This document shows, in pieces, positions 1-10,049 of a stretch of 26,028 nucleotides of DNA. The notes beneath the pieces were generated by a model. It did not search any database. It was not told the DNA's origin and was given only the letters and a program-made list of their open reading frames with translations. Position numbers and translations under genes: made by a program. The stretch's first letter is position 1; each line of letters opens with the position of its first letter. Origin of the DNA: Larix sibirica (lineage: Eukaryota; Streptophyta; Pinopsida; Pinales; Pinaceae); assembly GCA_004151065.3 (NCBI GenBank), contig NWUY0300015193.1, positions 15,759-41,786 of the forward strand, in the 5' to 3' direction.

Positions 1-95
1 ATCGAGAGAAGAAATCGCCGGAAAAGCGGGGCGATTTGAGTGCCAGTTATCCCACGCCCCACCTTTCTCTCTTGTCAGGCTTGGTTATCTGAAAC
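1..95 (+). other. Putative 5' leader of LINE-1 with a short hairpin
   Basis: This stretch is noticeably more GC-rich than the spacers. It ends with an in-frame TGA at 90-92 just before the ORF1 ATG at 96. It contains a perfect 8-bp inverted repeat, AAATCGCC at 12-19 and GGCGATTT at 30-37, with a 10-nt loop. That it belongs to the LINE leader is inferred from position only. No promoter motif can be defended. Confidence 0.4.
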
Positions 96-1880
96 ATGAG
101 TTGCCTTCAATATAAATTTTTATCGATCTACTCCTCGATTCCCACGTTTCCAGGTGATGCGTCTTTGGTAGCATCGCAAGAGTCTGCACAGGACCCACCT
201 GGTCGGAGTTCGAAGCGGACCAACCTTGGCTGCCACCATGTAAAATGAACATTAACTAACAGTACCCGAGGCACTAAAATTTATTTTAATGATTGTCAGA
301 CTGATAAGACACCAGTCTCAAGAAAGGGTGGTTTGTTTGAGGATTGTTTAGAAGGTCCATCTGCATCTATGAGTGATGCATCTGTTTAGAAGCTCTCTCT
401 CCATGACAGAAGGAAAAAACCATATGTCAAGAAGAACAACAAGTGATTTCTCACTTTAGGTGAAGATGTAGAACTCTATGAGACTATTTATATGGAGGAA
501 CATGCGTTAGTAGAAAGATTCAGGGGTCGGAGAATGAATATATCCACTTTCAAAAGATGGGCAGCTCAATACTAGCGACCGCTACTCGATTACGAGCCTC
601 TACTAAATATTCTCTTACCAGGTGATGGTTGGGTGTTATCCTCGACAATCCTGCTGATACTGAAACCATTATATTGGGCATGTGGGAGTGGGACTCAGTA
701 ATCTTGTTTCTAAGGCAATGGACCCCTTTTTTTTACTTCGGATCTGAGAAATGCTACAAACGGGCGTTCTGGGTGAAATTCCTAGGCCTCCCCCCTGAGC
801 TTTGGACTGTAGATATTTTTCATTGCCTAGGCAATTCTCTAGGAAGTTTCCTTAAGGCTGAAATGGGATTCCTGATGACGATTATCCTCTCTGTGGCTAT
901 GGTTTTAGTTGAAATGGACCTCCATGAAGGAATACTAGAGGAGATAGACATCATACTAAAGGGGAGAACCTGGATTCAACATATAGATTATATCAACATC
1001 CATTTCAGATGCAACGATTGCCACTGGCATGGCAACCTTGCAACATTTTGCAATCGTGGTTTCACGAAGAATATTCGGATGAAGAAAGAGCTTTCAGCAC
1101 CCACAAGGGAGGTGACTCGCCTAGAACCATCTACTTGAGTTTTCTCTTGGAATGATGATTGTCCATCCACCTTTCCTCCAAGGATTGATGATACTCCACT
1201 ATCGGTTCCGAAAGACTACAAATGCTTAAAAGGTATTCCTACAATGCTTTCACCTCTTTATGATCATTTTTTTTCCTCCCCATTGGCTCAACCCTGGAGT
1301 CTTTTTTCCCATCCCCCATCCCAGACCAAGCTCTCATCGTTATCACCCTTTCCTACTTCACCTTCAACTCCATTACACTATCTCAATCCCCTGTCCTCCT
1401 TTATAGTCCTCTTGGACCCTCCTTCCTCTTGGAGCCCTCTCACTGACTTACCCTTATCTACAAGGGTCCTCTGCACCCCTCTTATGAAGGTGTGTCATCC
1501 TCCTTCTCAGGTTCACAAAGGCCTTGATGCTCCTCCTATTCCAACTGATGAAGATAGTGTCATCCACGAGGTTCATTGTGTCACTTAATATTCTGGTATG
1601 TCACCACAATCTACGAAAATCCCTTTCCTTTGATCTCCTCCATTACCAGTCTCCAAGCACCCTAGTGGATACAACCTTCGGTCCAAGTCTGGAATCTTGA
1701 AACCCTCGGCTCGTGGTCTAGTACCTATTAGAGGCCTCTCACTCTCCTCACCCCGTCTACAAGGGAGGCGATCCATTATGGACTCTGCAAGGGCATAGGA
1801 TGTCATTGATATTAATGTAGGGAGACAACGAAGAATATGTGGGTCACTTAGAGCAAGCAAACCCAAGAAATATTTCCTTA
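96..1880 (+). pseudogene. LINE-1 ORF1 remnant (gag-like, DUF4283 and zinc knuckle)
   Basis: ORF1 of plant LINEs encodes an RNA-binding protein that packages the element RNA. Reading starts at ATG 96 and stays in one frame to about 630, despite in-frame stops such as TGA 246-248. It includes a stretch reading FRGRRMNISTFKRWAA. A frameshift near 630-640 leads into the DUF4283-like core (629-1138) with the peptide FWVKFLGLPPELWT. A zinc knuckle of CX2CX4HX4C spacing lies at 1010-1051, but the His is replaced by Asn, so zinc binding is probably lost. After another shift a Pro/Ser-rich C-terminal region follows (about 1150-1870), with stops near 1586 and 1642. The frame then runs past the ORF2 start. 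The product is inferred from domain architecture. The gene is non-functional. Confidence 0.8.
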
Positions 1881-1883
1881 ATG
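1879..1883 (+). promoter_or_regulatory. TAATG stop/start overlap at the LINE-1 ORF1/ORF2 border
   Basis: The last base of a TAA overlaps the ATG that opens ORF2. From this ATG the endonuclease Asn is residue 7 (LNIRG) and the Glu is residue 36 (QES), which supports it as the true ORF2 start. The TAA is not in phase with the present, frameshifted ORF1 tail. One indel upstream would restore phase. The same pentamer occurs at the equivalent border of the other two LINEs. Confidence 0.55.
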
Positions 1884-2600
1884 TTATTCCTCTCCCTAAA
1901 CATTCGAGGGATGGGACTTCCCTCAAAGAAATTAACCCTGTGTAAAGTGGTGGATGCTTACAGACCAAAGGTACTAATGTTACAGGAAAGTCTTGCTACA
2001 GGTGAAGATATTTTGAAATATTTAATGAGACTCCTCCCCGGTTGGTATTTTATTTTCACTAATGCCACGGGGAGGTTAGGTGGCCTGATTACCAGATGGC
2101 ATACTTCTCATTTCTTGCTGAGCAACAACTGGGCCATTCCATCCATCATGGGGGAAGTTATTTTCTCGAGGGAAATAGGCTTGGCATACTCATATGTCAA
2201 TGTATATGGTCCCTACGAGCAGAGGGAAACCTTTTGGGACTGTTTTTTCTCCAATAGCTTACTGTTGGTGGACCGATTAATCATCAGTGGTGATTTGAAC
2301 TTCACCATGGGGGGCGCAGAGATTTGGGATCCTCTATCTCAGAGGGACCCTTTATTGGAGTATTTTAGCAACTTTTTGGCTACTCACTCTATTTTGGATA
2401 TCCACCCCATACAATTAAGACCTACTTGGCGCAACATGCGGTCTGAGGAGGCACATGTCACCAAAATATTGGATCTATAATTGATCAATGATGAAGGAAT
2501 TCTCAGATCCACGGCCTTGGTGAGACAGTTGGTCAGGATCGGTGGTGATTCTAATCACCATCCCATCCTTCTTGAACTGAATCATATCAGAAAGAAACCG
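1881..2600 (+). other. LINE-1 ORF2 endonuclease domain (APE-like), catalytic Asp lost
   Basis: Exonuclease/endonuclease/phosphatase-type fold that nicks target DNA to prime reverse transcription. Motifs in order are LNIRG with the metal-site Asn, QES with the Glu, VNVYGPY, SGDLNFT, KILD, and the terminal motif. That last motif normally reads S-D-H but here reads S-N-H (AAT at 2553-2555), so the Asp is replaced by Asn. A stop at 2478-2480 directly after KILDL splits the domain. The frame itself continues on both sides, giving 213 and 96 codons. Confidence 0.85.
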
Positions 2601-3181
2601 ACCAGCCCTTTCAAGTTTGATGTGCGATGGTTAAAGGACGTGAACTTCAACGCTATGATTGTCAAGGAATGGAACCCCTTTGACATAAATAACAATGCCT
2701 CTACTACTGTTCAATTCAAGAACAACCTCAAAAGGATGAAGGAACTAGTGATTATGTGGATAGCAAAGTGAAGACTAGAGATAAATAAGGATATTTGTGC
2801 TATTGAAGAGAAGATGGAGGATTTTTATTCCAATTATCCAGGTGGCTATACTTCTTATCAACAAAAACTTGAAATTATCAATCTGGAAAGCCGAAAGAAG
2901 GAAATTCTTAATGATGAAGAAGCCATTGCTTGACTCTAGAGCCGCGCCCTATTGATACAATTGGGTGATGCTAAATTGCTAATATGAAATATTTTCACAA
3001 CCATATTAAGCACATACAAATTGTTAACTCTATATGGGAAATTTAGGACGAAGACGGAACAAAACACTCCGGCCAACAAGATATATCTGCATTTGGGGCT
3101 AAAAATTTCAAATTGGTCTACACACAAGCGCATGAAGTCCCTATGCTCCATATGATGACTTTGGCTTCAGAATAACCCAAT

Positions 3182-4460
3182 ATGGTCACTAATGAGGATG
3201 CTATTGCATTACAGAATCTGGTAATCATGGATGAAATAAAAGATGTTATCAAACATTTAGAACATGATAAAAGCCCGAGTCCTCATGGATGGGCTATAGA
3301 ATTTTTTGAGGCTTTTATGGACTTGTTTGATGAGGATATACTAGTAGTTGTGGAGGAATCGAGACAGAAAGGTAGAGTTCTAGCGGCGTTCAACTCCACA
3401 TTAATTTCTCTTATTCCTAAGAAGGACAAAGGTATGACTTTTGATGACTACCGGCCCATATCCCTCTACAACTATTTTTATAAAATCACTGCAAAGGTTA
3501 TTGCGAACAGGATCAAAGGCATTCTCTCGAGGGGCATCTATATGGAGAAACACGCCTTTCTCAAGGGCAGACTCACCTAGTATTCTAAAGGAACGTCCCA
3601 AGAAGTTCTTTATTCTTCTAATATTAAGAAGATTCCCTCAGCCATCCTAAAGATTGATCTCCGATGGGAATATGATCATGTCAACTAGACTTACTTGCGA
3701 TTGGCCTCCACAAGTCGGTTTTCCCCTTGAGATTGTTAACTGGATAATGTCCACGGTTCAGATAGTCTCTTTTGTTGTACTTGTGAACGCCTTTGCCTCG
3801 ACCTTTTTCAGATGTGAGAGGGGCCTTTGATAGGGTTCCCACTTGCGCCTTTGTTATTACTACTTATCATGGAAGGCTTAAGTCAATCTATCCTTCATGC
3901 CAAGGAAACTGGATCTTTCTTTGGGATCAAAATAGCACATAACCTCAACGTCATGCACCTATTATTTGCTGACAATATCTTGATATTTGTTGAAGGTCCC
4001 AGAAGGGATATTACTAACATTACAAGAATCCTGGACAGATTTTCACTGGCCACAGGTATGTCCATTCATATACAAAAGTCTTTTATATCAATTTTGAATC
4101 TGGAAGACAATATTAAGGAATAGATTTTACAACAAGTCCCATACAAGGTTGTATTTGCATAACAGGGTATTCCATATTTGGGTTACACTCTAAATCCCAA
4201 TGATTTTGGCATAAAGTATTGGTCTTGGTTGGTAGGGAGGACTGAAAAAAATATACTACTATGGTGCAATACTTGGATCACTAAAGGGGGCAAACTTATT
4301 CTCATCAAAGCAGTTATGGAAGCGATTCTTGTCTTTTGGTTGTCTATGGCTCATATTCTTTCATCCATTATCAACTCCATCAAGAATATTTATAGTATTT
4401 TTTATGGAAAGGTAAGAAATCCTCCTCTTCCTTTCATTGGATCTCTTGGGATAAGTTAAC
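3182..4460 (+). other. LINE-1 ORF2 reverse transcriptase domain, FADD changed to FADN
   Basis: Recognisable RT blocks are present: a fingers peptide with HDKSPSPHGWAIEFF, then STLISLIPKK and DYRPISLYN. Motif A (LKIDLRWEYD, near 3650) keeps its Asp. The conserved R-Q-G-F-P-L block around 3825-3850 reads TGA TAG in place of Arg-Gln, followed by a 1-base loss. The catalytic box reads F-A-D-N, with AAT at 3974-3976 replacing the second Asp. The thumb continues through PYLGYTLNPN and GGKLILIKAVMEAILVFWLS. At least four frame changes or stops interrupt the domain. Confidence 0.87.
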
Positions 4461-5560
4461 CTTCTCGAAGATATGGGCAGGATTGGGACTTAAAATATTG
4501 GTTATCTTTGTGAAGCTTTGGCTGCCAAGAATATTTGGCATCTTCTTAAATATAACAACATCTGGACATGGGTTATATACCACAAATACATCTACTCCTT
4601 CTCGGTAGAGGATTGGTTAAGGAGCAGAACCATCCAACACAAGGCCTCATCTATGATAGGGAAGGCGGCAACATGAGCTTTTGATCTGATTGCAGATGGA
4701 CTTCAATGGAAGATCAATGATGACGACAAGGTGAGAATACACATTGACCCATGGATTGGCAGTGAATAACTCTACAGGATTCCCGAACATATGATTATGA
4801 AGCTATATATAGGACCGTGGTTATCACTTTATTTCACAAATCAAGGACCTTGATCGATTCAATATTCATCAACAAGGGTGTCTTGATGAAAATTTTCTCG
4901 CTTTCAGACAAGAGGACAAGAACATGTGGGACAAATACATCAATGGTATCCGATCACAATCAATCATGCTAACTGACAAGTTAGATGATATTGTATGGGC
5001 TCCAAATAAAGAAGGCAATGAATACATGCCAAAGATCGGATACAAATTCCTGTGCTCGGCGAGGATATTTCCGAAGAGAATATGGTGGTATGAGGTTTTA
5101 TGGAGGATTTCCTGTCAATTAAAGATGAATATTTTCTTTTGGTTTTACTTACAGGATCAAATCCATGTATGGTCTCGCCTAGAGTCATTATTTTACGAGG
5201 GGCCCGGGCGGTGTCCACTCTGTAAAGTTCAATCTGAAAGCACAGTCCATCTACTGATAAATTGTTCATACATTACGATAATATGGCAATTTATCACCCA
5301 TATCCTCGATAACCAACACATATGGTCTGGTCCATCTTTAACTGAATCATTCAAATTTTGGCATGAGACTCCCCACGCAAAAATTATCCCTGCCCTGCCC
5401 TACATCATCATTTGGCACACCTGGATTGCTCGAAACCTATCCATTTTTGTGGATAAGTACATTCCTTTGGAGGCTTTCACATACAAGAGCGTAACCTTAG
5501 TGAAATCCCTGGATCAACAAATGAATCTAAGATTGCCTCGAATTATCATGTAGGAAGTGG
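4460..5560 (+). other. LINE-1 ORF2 connection region and zf-RVT zinc ribbon
   Basis: After the thumb, several frames hold decayed connection sequence (for example the IHIDPWIG motif near 4740). From 4924 a 209-codon open stretch carries the zf-RVT domain. Trp-Trp and basic/hydrophobic positions are followed by a zinc ribbon: CPLC at 5212-5223, His at 5248-5250 and Cys at 5263-5265. All four ligands are present. The following helical part (IIIWHTWIARN) is typical of the region before RNase H. The open stretch ends at TAG 5551-5553. Confidence 0.8.
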
Positions 5561-5571
5561 TGGACAAACAA

Positions 5572-6010
5572 TTTCCTTGGATTTATTTCGACGGAGCAAC
5601 ACAGGGAGACCTTGCTAGAGGTGGCGTGGGCAGAGTCATATATACTAGTGATAATAGATGGCATGGGCAGAGTCATATATATCAGTGATAGTAGATGGAT
5701 TAAGTTTGCAGCATCAACGGGAAATAGCTCCAACAACCAATCCGAGCTTTCAGCAGTCATAATACTTTTACAGCTTGCTATCTCAAGGAACATTCGCAAC
5801 CTACAAGTATTTGGTGACTCCTCTCTCATTATTCGATAGATGAAGCATAGATGGAAACCTAAGAACATATTATTGGCATCCATCTTCGAGGAGGTTGAAA
5901 GATTGGCTGGTCACTTCCACAATCTCGATTTCCAGCACATATACAGAGAAAGGAACCTTGACACTGACCATATTTCTAAAATTGGCCTCCAATTTGGCAA
6001 CAGAATTTAG
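5572..6010 (+). other. LINE-1 ORF2 RNase H domain (broken by duplication and stop)
   Basis: RNase H would degrade the RNA strand of the RNA/DNA hybrid. The first acidic motif YFDGAT lies near 5585, the Glu in NQSELSAV near 5745, the second Asp in VFGDSSLI near 5810 and the last Asp in RERNLDTDHISKI near 5955. All four acidic positions are therefore visible. A 37-bp tandem duplication at 5628-5698 shifts the frame within the first strand. TAG at 5837-5839 stands where a Gln is likely. This is a vestige, not an active enzyme. Confidence 0.8.
5628..5698 (+). repeat. 37-bp imperfect tandem duplication inside LINE-1 RNase H
   Basis: A unit beginning GGGCAGAGTCATATATA starts at 5628 and again at 5665, and both copies end in TAGATGG. 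The 37-bp period is not a multiple of three, so the duplication shifts the RNase H frame by one base. A few point differences separate the units, so the event is not very recent. Confidence 0.85.
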
Positions 6011-6115
6011 CAGAAATGGGAAAGCGACAACAACACCATCAATGAGGACAACCAAGGACCCATATCATTTCAGATATGAGCTATTGCAAAATTATCAAAA
6101 TATTCATGAACAATA

Positions 6116-6320
6116 GCTCATAGCATCTTCTGCATGCTTATATCTATATGATCTTATCTATTTATATGATCTTAAATAATATGAACTTCATTGAGAGACC
6201 GAATATAAACGAGTATAGCCCGTGGAAAATATGCTATCGTGAGACCATTATGTTGGTCATGTAAAATGTGTTAAACTTTAATATGAAGGAAACACACTCT
6301 TTTTTCCTTGAAAAAAAAAA
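6116..6320 (+). other. LINE-1 3' untranslated tail with T6/A10 terminus
   Basis: Non-coding sequence after RNase H. It contains two close copies of TATATGATCTTA (about 6146-6174) and a short inverted repeat GACCA/TGGTC (6243-6258). It ends with six T (6300-6305), the spacer CCTTG and ten A (6311-6320). A matching T-run, spacer and A-run ends LINE-3, which supports this as the element's 3' terminus. Confidence 0.6.
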
Positions 6321-6642
6321 TAGATGTATGGACTAATGATAAATGTAAAATTGTGCAATGGTATTAAAAATTTTAGTAGTAAGATACTTTACAATTCTTA
6401 GACAATAGATTATAAAAAGATAAAAGAGTATAAAGAAATTGGTAAAAACAAAATTAAATAATATATGCTATTTTTTGAATCAATGTAATTGATTCTTATT
6501 CTTATTATTTTTATATTGTAATTTTGAAATAATTATAATTTTTTCATAAATGAACGGCTTCAATAAAGTATACCAATTGTTATTATTAGCATTTGATTAG
6601 ATAAAAAAATGTAACCAATGTGGTTACTACCACAGGTAACAT
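6321..6642. other. AT-rich spacer with two small perfect hairpins
   Basis: No coding potential is recognised. It holds two perfect inverted repeats with 3-nt loops: GAATCAAT/ATTGATTC at 6477-6495 and GTAACCA/TGGTTAC at 6611-6627. The second lies just before the LINE-4 fragment. I see no terminal repeats that would define a MITE. Confidence 0.5.
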
Positions 6643-6918
6643 TATCCAGAGTTGGATTTGATCAACATAGAAAATTCCCTGTCCCTTTTATATGAAAATG
6701 ACATGGCTGGGTTCAGGGATAGGCACACAAAGCTGAAATTATTTTTCTTGAGACTAGAAGAAGGATGATTTATGGGGGGAAAATACGCACAGTGGAGGCT
6801 CAAGTCCGGAGCAATTTGGCTAAAGAATGGTGATGACAACACCAAATTCTTCCCCAACATGGTTAAGCATAGGAATAGTGTAAATTATTTATCCAAATTG
6901 GTGCAGGAAGATGGATCT
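6643..6918 (+). mobile_element. LINE-4: short + strand fragment of the EN-RT linker of another LINE
   Basis: From about 6649 the + strand encodes a linker typical of plant LINE ORF2, between endonuclease and RT. It has an acidic helical part (ELDLINIENSLSLLYEN), a TGA at 6766-6768, then the conserved WRLKSGAIWLKNGDDNTKFF block and a VQEDGS end near 6916. The conserved block resembles the corresponding region of LINE-3. The homology stops at about 6918, where the minus-strand RNase H of LINE-2 begins. It is therefore an isolated internal piece without its own ends. Confidence 0.75.
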
Positions 6919-6923
6919 TCAAA

Positions 6924-7817
6924 GATAGCTAATAACTCATCTCTAGAGTTGGAGCATGTTCCACATCCCATCCATAGTAGGATATAATTAGCTTTTGTGA
7001 TTTTAATAACTATGGCACCACTACAGCCTTCATTAGTTGTTGCCCCATCGAAATAGCCACAAGGGATCCCATCCACAATTTCGGGTTCCTAAAGAATCCT
7101 ATTTGATTTAGGTACCTGTTCCTTGAAGAATTCCTTGAAAAATCCCAAGATTTTTAATCCCACCATACAGCCATTTTGCATAATGTTTTCAAACACAGAG
7201 CATTCCTAGTTTTCCATATACCCCCTATTACAAAAAATGGCAAGATTTTAAATTGAGGACAACATTTTATCCATTCTACCAAATTTATTTCTAAAGTTTG
7301 TAATGACCAACTTCTATTTATCTGAACACCAACCTGAACCTCTGACCAAACATTTTTAAAGAAAACATAGTTCACAAATACATGCTCAATATTTTCTTCA
7401 ACATATTTACATAAGTAACAAATATTTGAACTAGCAATACCTCTTTTGTTCAAATTATCCCAAGTTAGAATGTGGTTCTTCAAACAGAGCCATGAGAAAC
7501 ACTTTAATTTTAAAGGAAAGTTCCATCTCCACAGCTTCTTATACCACCATTTATCTGCAGTTGAAGTGTTTGAAATAGTGGTGGCCTCATAAGCATCTTT
7601 TGCAATAATAAGACCTATTTTTTTTATTCCACGACCAGATCAATGTATCTTCCTCATCCTTTAGTTTGATGCTAAGATGACTTAGACCTGCAATAAAGAT
7701 ATTCCATTTAGTGGCAAGATCACCTGTTAGGCCCAAATCATAATTAGTTAACCAGTATGATGATTCATTTATACCAGCATTTGTTTTGTTAATATGAGCA
7801 AGTCTAGTGAGGCCCAA
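6924..7817 (-). other. LINE-2 zf-RVT zinc ribbon and truncated RNase H (copy 1)
   Basis: The zinc ribbon reads CYLC near 7420-7409 with a His near 7384-7382. The last ligand is Tyr instead of Cys (7369-7367), so metal binding is probably lost. RNase H starts near 7070 with GYFDGATTNEGCSGA, which holds the first Asp, and continues to SNSRDELLAI, where the catalytic Glu is at 6938-6936. The two later Asp motifs are absent because homology ends at about 6924, against the oppositely oriented LINE-4 piece. Confidence 0.78.
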
Positions 7818-8203
7818 ATCGGATAAATAAGATATCAGAGAGAAGGAAGTATTATATAGGTTATCTCCCCGTATGAAAGGATCGATCCCATGATCACTTT
7901 ATCTCCATTCCCAATTTTCCAGGAAATCCAAGTACCCAACCAAGGAAAAGTTATGGAAAAACCACTCCATATATTATAAGCCAAGGAAACAATTTGTATT
8001 CCTTATGAATCCATTCAACCATTGAACATTTTATTAAATATTTGGCTCTTAAAACATCACTCTAGAGACCTGTACCAAACAAGCCTCTCCATGGGATTTT
8101 AAGACTAAGTGCCAAGCTAAACCATAAGGGCTTTTTAATCCCCCACCCCCACATAGATTTTGGCAGACGGATTTTTTTGCACTGAACTAAATGAAACTTC
8201 CTC

Positions 8204-9421
8204 TTATCTATGTTTCCAGACCATAAAAAAATGCATCATTTTATTTCTTATGCTATGGAGAATTGACATAGGGATCTTTGCTAGTGACATCCAATATACC
8301 ATAATAATTTCTAGAACTGATTTTACTAGTATTAATCTATCGCCCAATGACAACCATTTATAGAACCAACAGTTTATCTCTTTTCCACCTTCCTTAATAA
8401 CCACATCCAGTCCTTTGAGTAATAATAATTAGGTTTAAAAAAAAAACCAAGTACTTAAACCCATTTTCAAAGGCCTCTAATTTAATTGGTAAGAGGTTTA
8501 AATTTTTTGCTAAAACATCATCCTTCACATCATTTTGCAAGAAGAAAGATTTTTCATAAGTTACCTCCATCCCTGAGGCATTACATAATAACTTAATAAT
8601 TTCATTATAAGTATCTCATTCCTCAATTGACCCAGTCCCAAAGATAAGAACATCATCCACAAATAATAAGTGAGTAATATAATGTAAGGAAGAGACCTTA
8701 ACACCAGTGAGCTCTTTTTCCCTTATAGCCTTCCCAATGAGTTTGTTGAGACCTTCTATCACCATTAGGAAAAGCAACACTGACAATGGGAAACCCTGTC
8801 AAAGTCCTCCAAAACTATTGAAACTTTTTGTGGGGGGAACATTAATAAGAACAACAAACCTGGAAGATGTGATACAATACATGATCCAATCAGTGACTTC
8901 CAATCGAAGTCTAATTTGTAGAAATACTAGTCTAAGAAACACCCAATCAACTATGTCATATGCTTTTACAAGGTCCATTTTTAAAATCATAGCATTCAAT
9001 TTTTGAACTTTTATCGAATGCAATCTCTCCTTAGCAACCCCAATAGCATCCAATATTTTCCTGTTGGACAAAAATCCAAATTGTTCCTTTGACATAAATT
9101 ATGCAAGCTTTGGTTTGATCCTGTTGGAGATAATCTTAGTGATGATCTTATATACCAGGTTACAAAGAGAGATAGGTCTATAGTTATTGAACGACTCAAG
9201 CTTATAGCTTTAGGTATGAGGGCAATAAAAGTTGAATCTTATGAACCTAAAACATACCCTTTCATTTTGGACTCTTCTATCACCTCCAACAGATCTGTGC
9301 CAACAATATCAAAAAAATCATAGAAAAATTCAACAGCCCATCCATCAAGCCCAAGACTTTTTGACCTTGCAAATTTCTTTAATAGTGATTCAATCTCTTC
9401 CATAGTGACTTCCCTTCCCAC
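8204..9421 (-). other. LINE-2 reverse transcriptase domain (copy 1), FVDD intact
   Basis: In order on the minus strand: KSLGLDGWAVEFFYDFF (fingers), STFIALIPK, NYRPISLCNL in a shifted frame, KEQFGFLSNRKILDAIG, and motif A LKMDLVKAYD with its Asp. A stop falls in the R-Q-G-F-P-L motif (TGA at 8801-8799). The catalytic FVDD box is at 8663-8652. The thumb block holds LSLGDRLILVKSVLE. Both palm aspartate motifs are kept. Loss of function comes from at least three frame breaks or stops. Confidence 0.86.
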
Positions 9422-10049
9422 ATTAATACCTTATTCTTCTGAAAAAAACTGGGGTGGAGTTGAATGACTTTCATCCGAGAAACAATATTTGAAATACCAA
9501 GATCCTTAAAAATAACTTCAAAATGATTAACTACGGCACTCTCCATATCACATTGCTTGCTTATCACATTCCCCTGACTTTCCTTCATATCCCAAATGGC
9601 ATTTACTATTCTTCGATGATTAGCATATTTATGAAGAAAAAAATGAGTTACAGTCCCCCTACTGAAGCCAAACAAAGCTATTTTTCAGTCTCCAGGATTC
9701 CTCTTCTATTTTTAATAGTTTTGTCTTCCTGGCTTCAAGTTGCAATAAATCATCCTTTTCCTCCCTATTGAAAATACCAAATGCATTTGCATAGAATAAA
9801 AGCTCAATCTTTTCCTCAATTATTAACAGTCCTCGTTTAATCCTTTCTTTATTTTCTTTTTCCCATTTACTAACAACCTATTTAAGATTCTCTAGTTTCC
9901 TATGTAGTCTGTGCATAGCAGTATCCCTCAGATCATCCTCAACAAAATTCCATAAATCCCTTATCAAATGAGAAAAATCTTCATCTTCTAACCATATATG
10001 ATTAAATTTAAAAGGAAATTTCTGAGACTTTTGTTCAATTTCTATTTGC

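Larger units (their letters stand above)
1881..6115 (+). pseudogene. LINE-1 ORF2 remnant (EN-RT-zf-RVT-RNase H polyprotein)
   Basis: ORF2 supplies the nicking endonuclease and the reverse transcriptase for target-primed reverse transcription, plus a C-terminal RNase H. The remnant covers the whole polyprotein. Endonuclease lies at 1881-2600, a coiled linker at about 2600-3180 and RT palm/fingers/thumb at 3182-4460. A connection region follows at 4460-5000, then a zinc ribbon (5212-5265) and RNase H (about 5575-6010). The reading frame shifts repeatedly and contains many stops, for example 2478, 2769, 2932, 3578, 3828 and 5837. Two catalytic residues are altered: an Asp in the endonuclease and the second Asp of the RT FADD box. 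The zinc ribbon and RNase H acidic residues survive. This copy is long inactive. Confidence 0.85.
1..6320 (+). mobile_element. LINE-1: degenerate plant L1-type non-LTR retrotransposon
   Basis: A near full-length but inactive LINE. In order it holds a GC-richer leader, an ORF1 remnant with a DUF4283-like block and a damaged zinc knuckle, then an ORF2 remnant with apurinic-type endonuclease, reverse transcriptase, zf-RVT zinc ribbon and RNase H. It ends in an untranslated tail with a T-run/A-run terminus. The domain order matches plant L1-clade LINEs that carry a C-terminal RNase H. Many in-frame stops and frameshifts break both ORFs, so it cannot make functional protein. The left boundary is uncertain, because the element may begin before the window. 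Its RT and endonuclease peptides differ clearly from those of the other two LINEs here, so it is a separate family. Confidence 0.88.

Noticed and set aside
1585-1968. A 127-codon open frame on the minus strand
   Set aside because: It lies opposite the LINE-1 ORF1 C-terminus and the ORF2 start, both of which read sensibly on the + strand. It has no recognisable domain.
6642-6860. A 72-codon minus-strand frame rich in Ser and Phe
   Set aside because: It is antisense to the LINE-4 linker, whose conserved WLKNGDDNTKFF block is on the + strand.
8160-9006. Plus-strand open frames of 67-99 codons across LINE-2
   Set aside because: They are antisense to the RT domain on the minus strand and encode no recognisable protein. 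The same holds for their repeats at 13813-14659.
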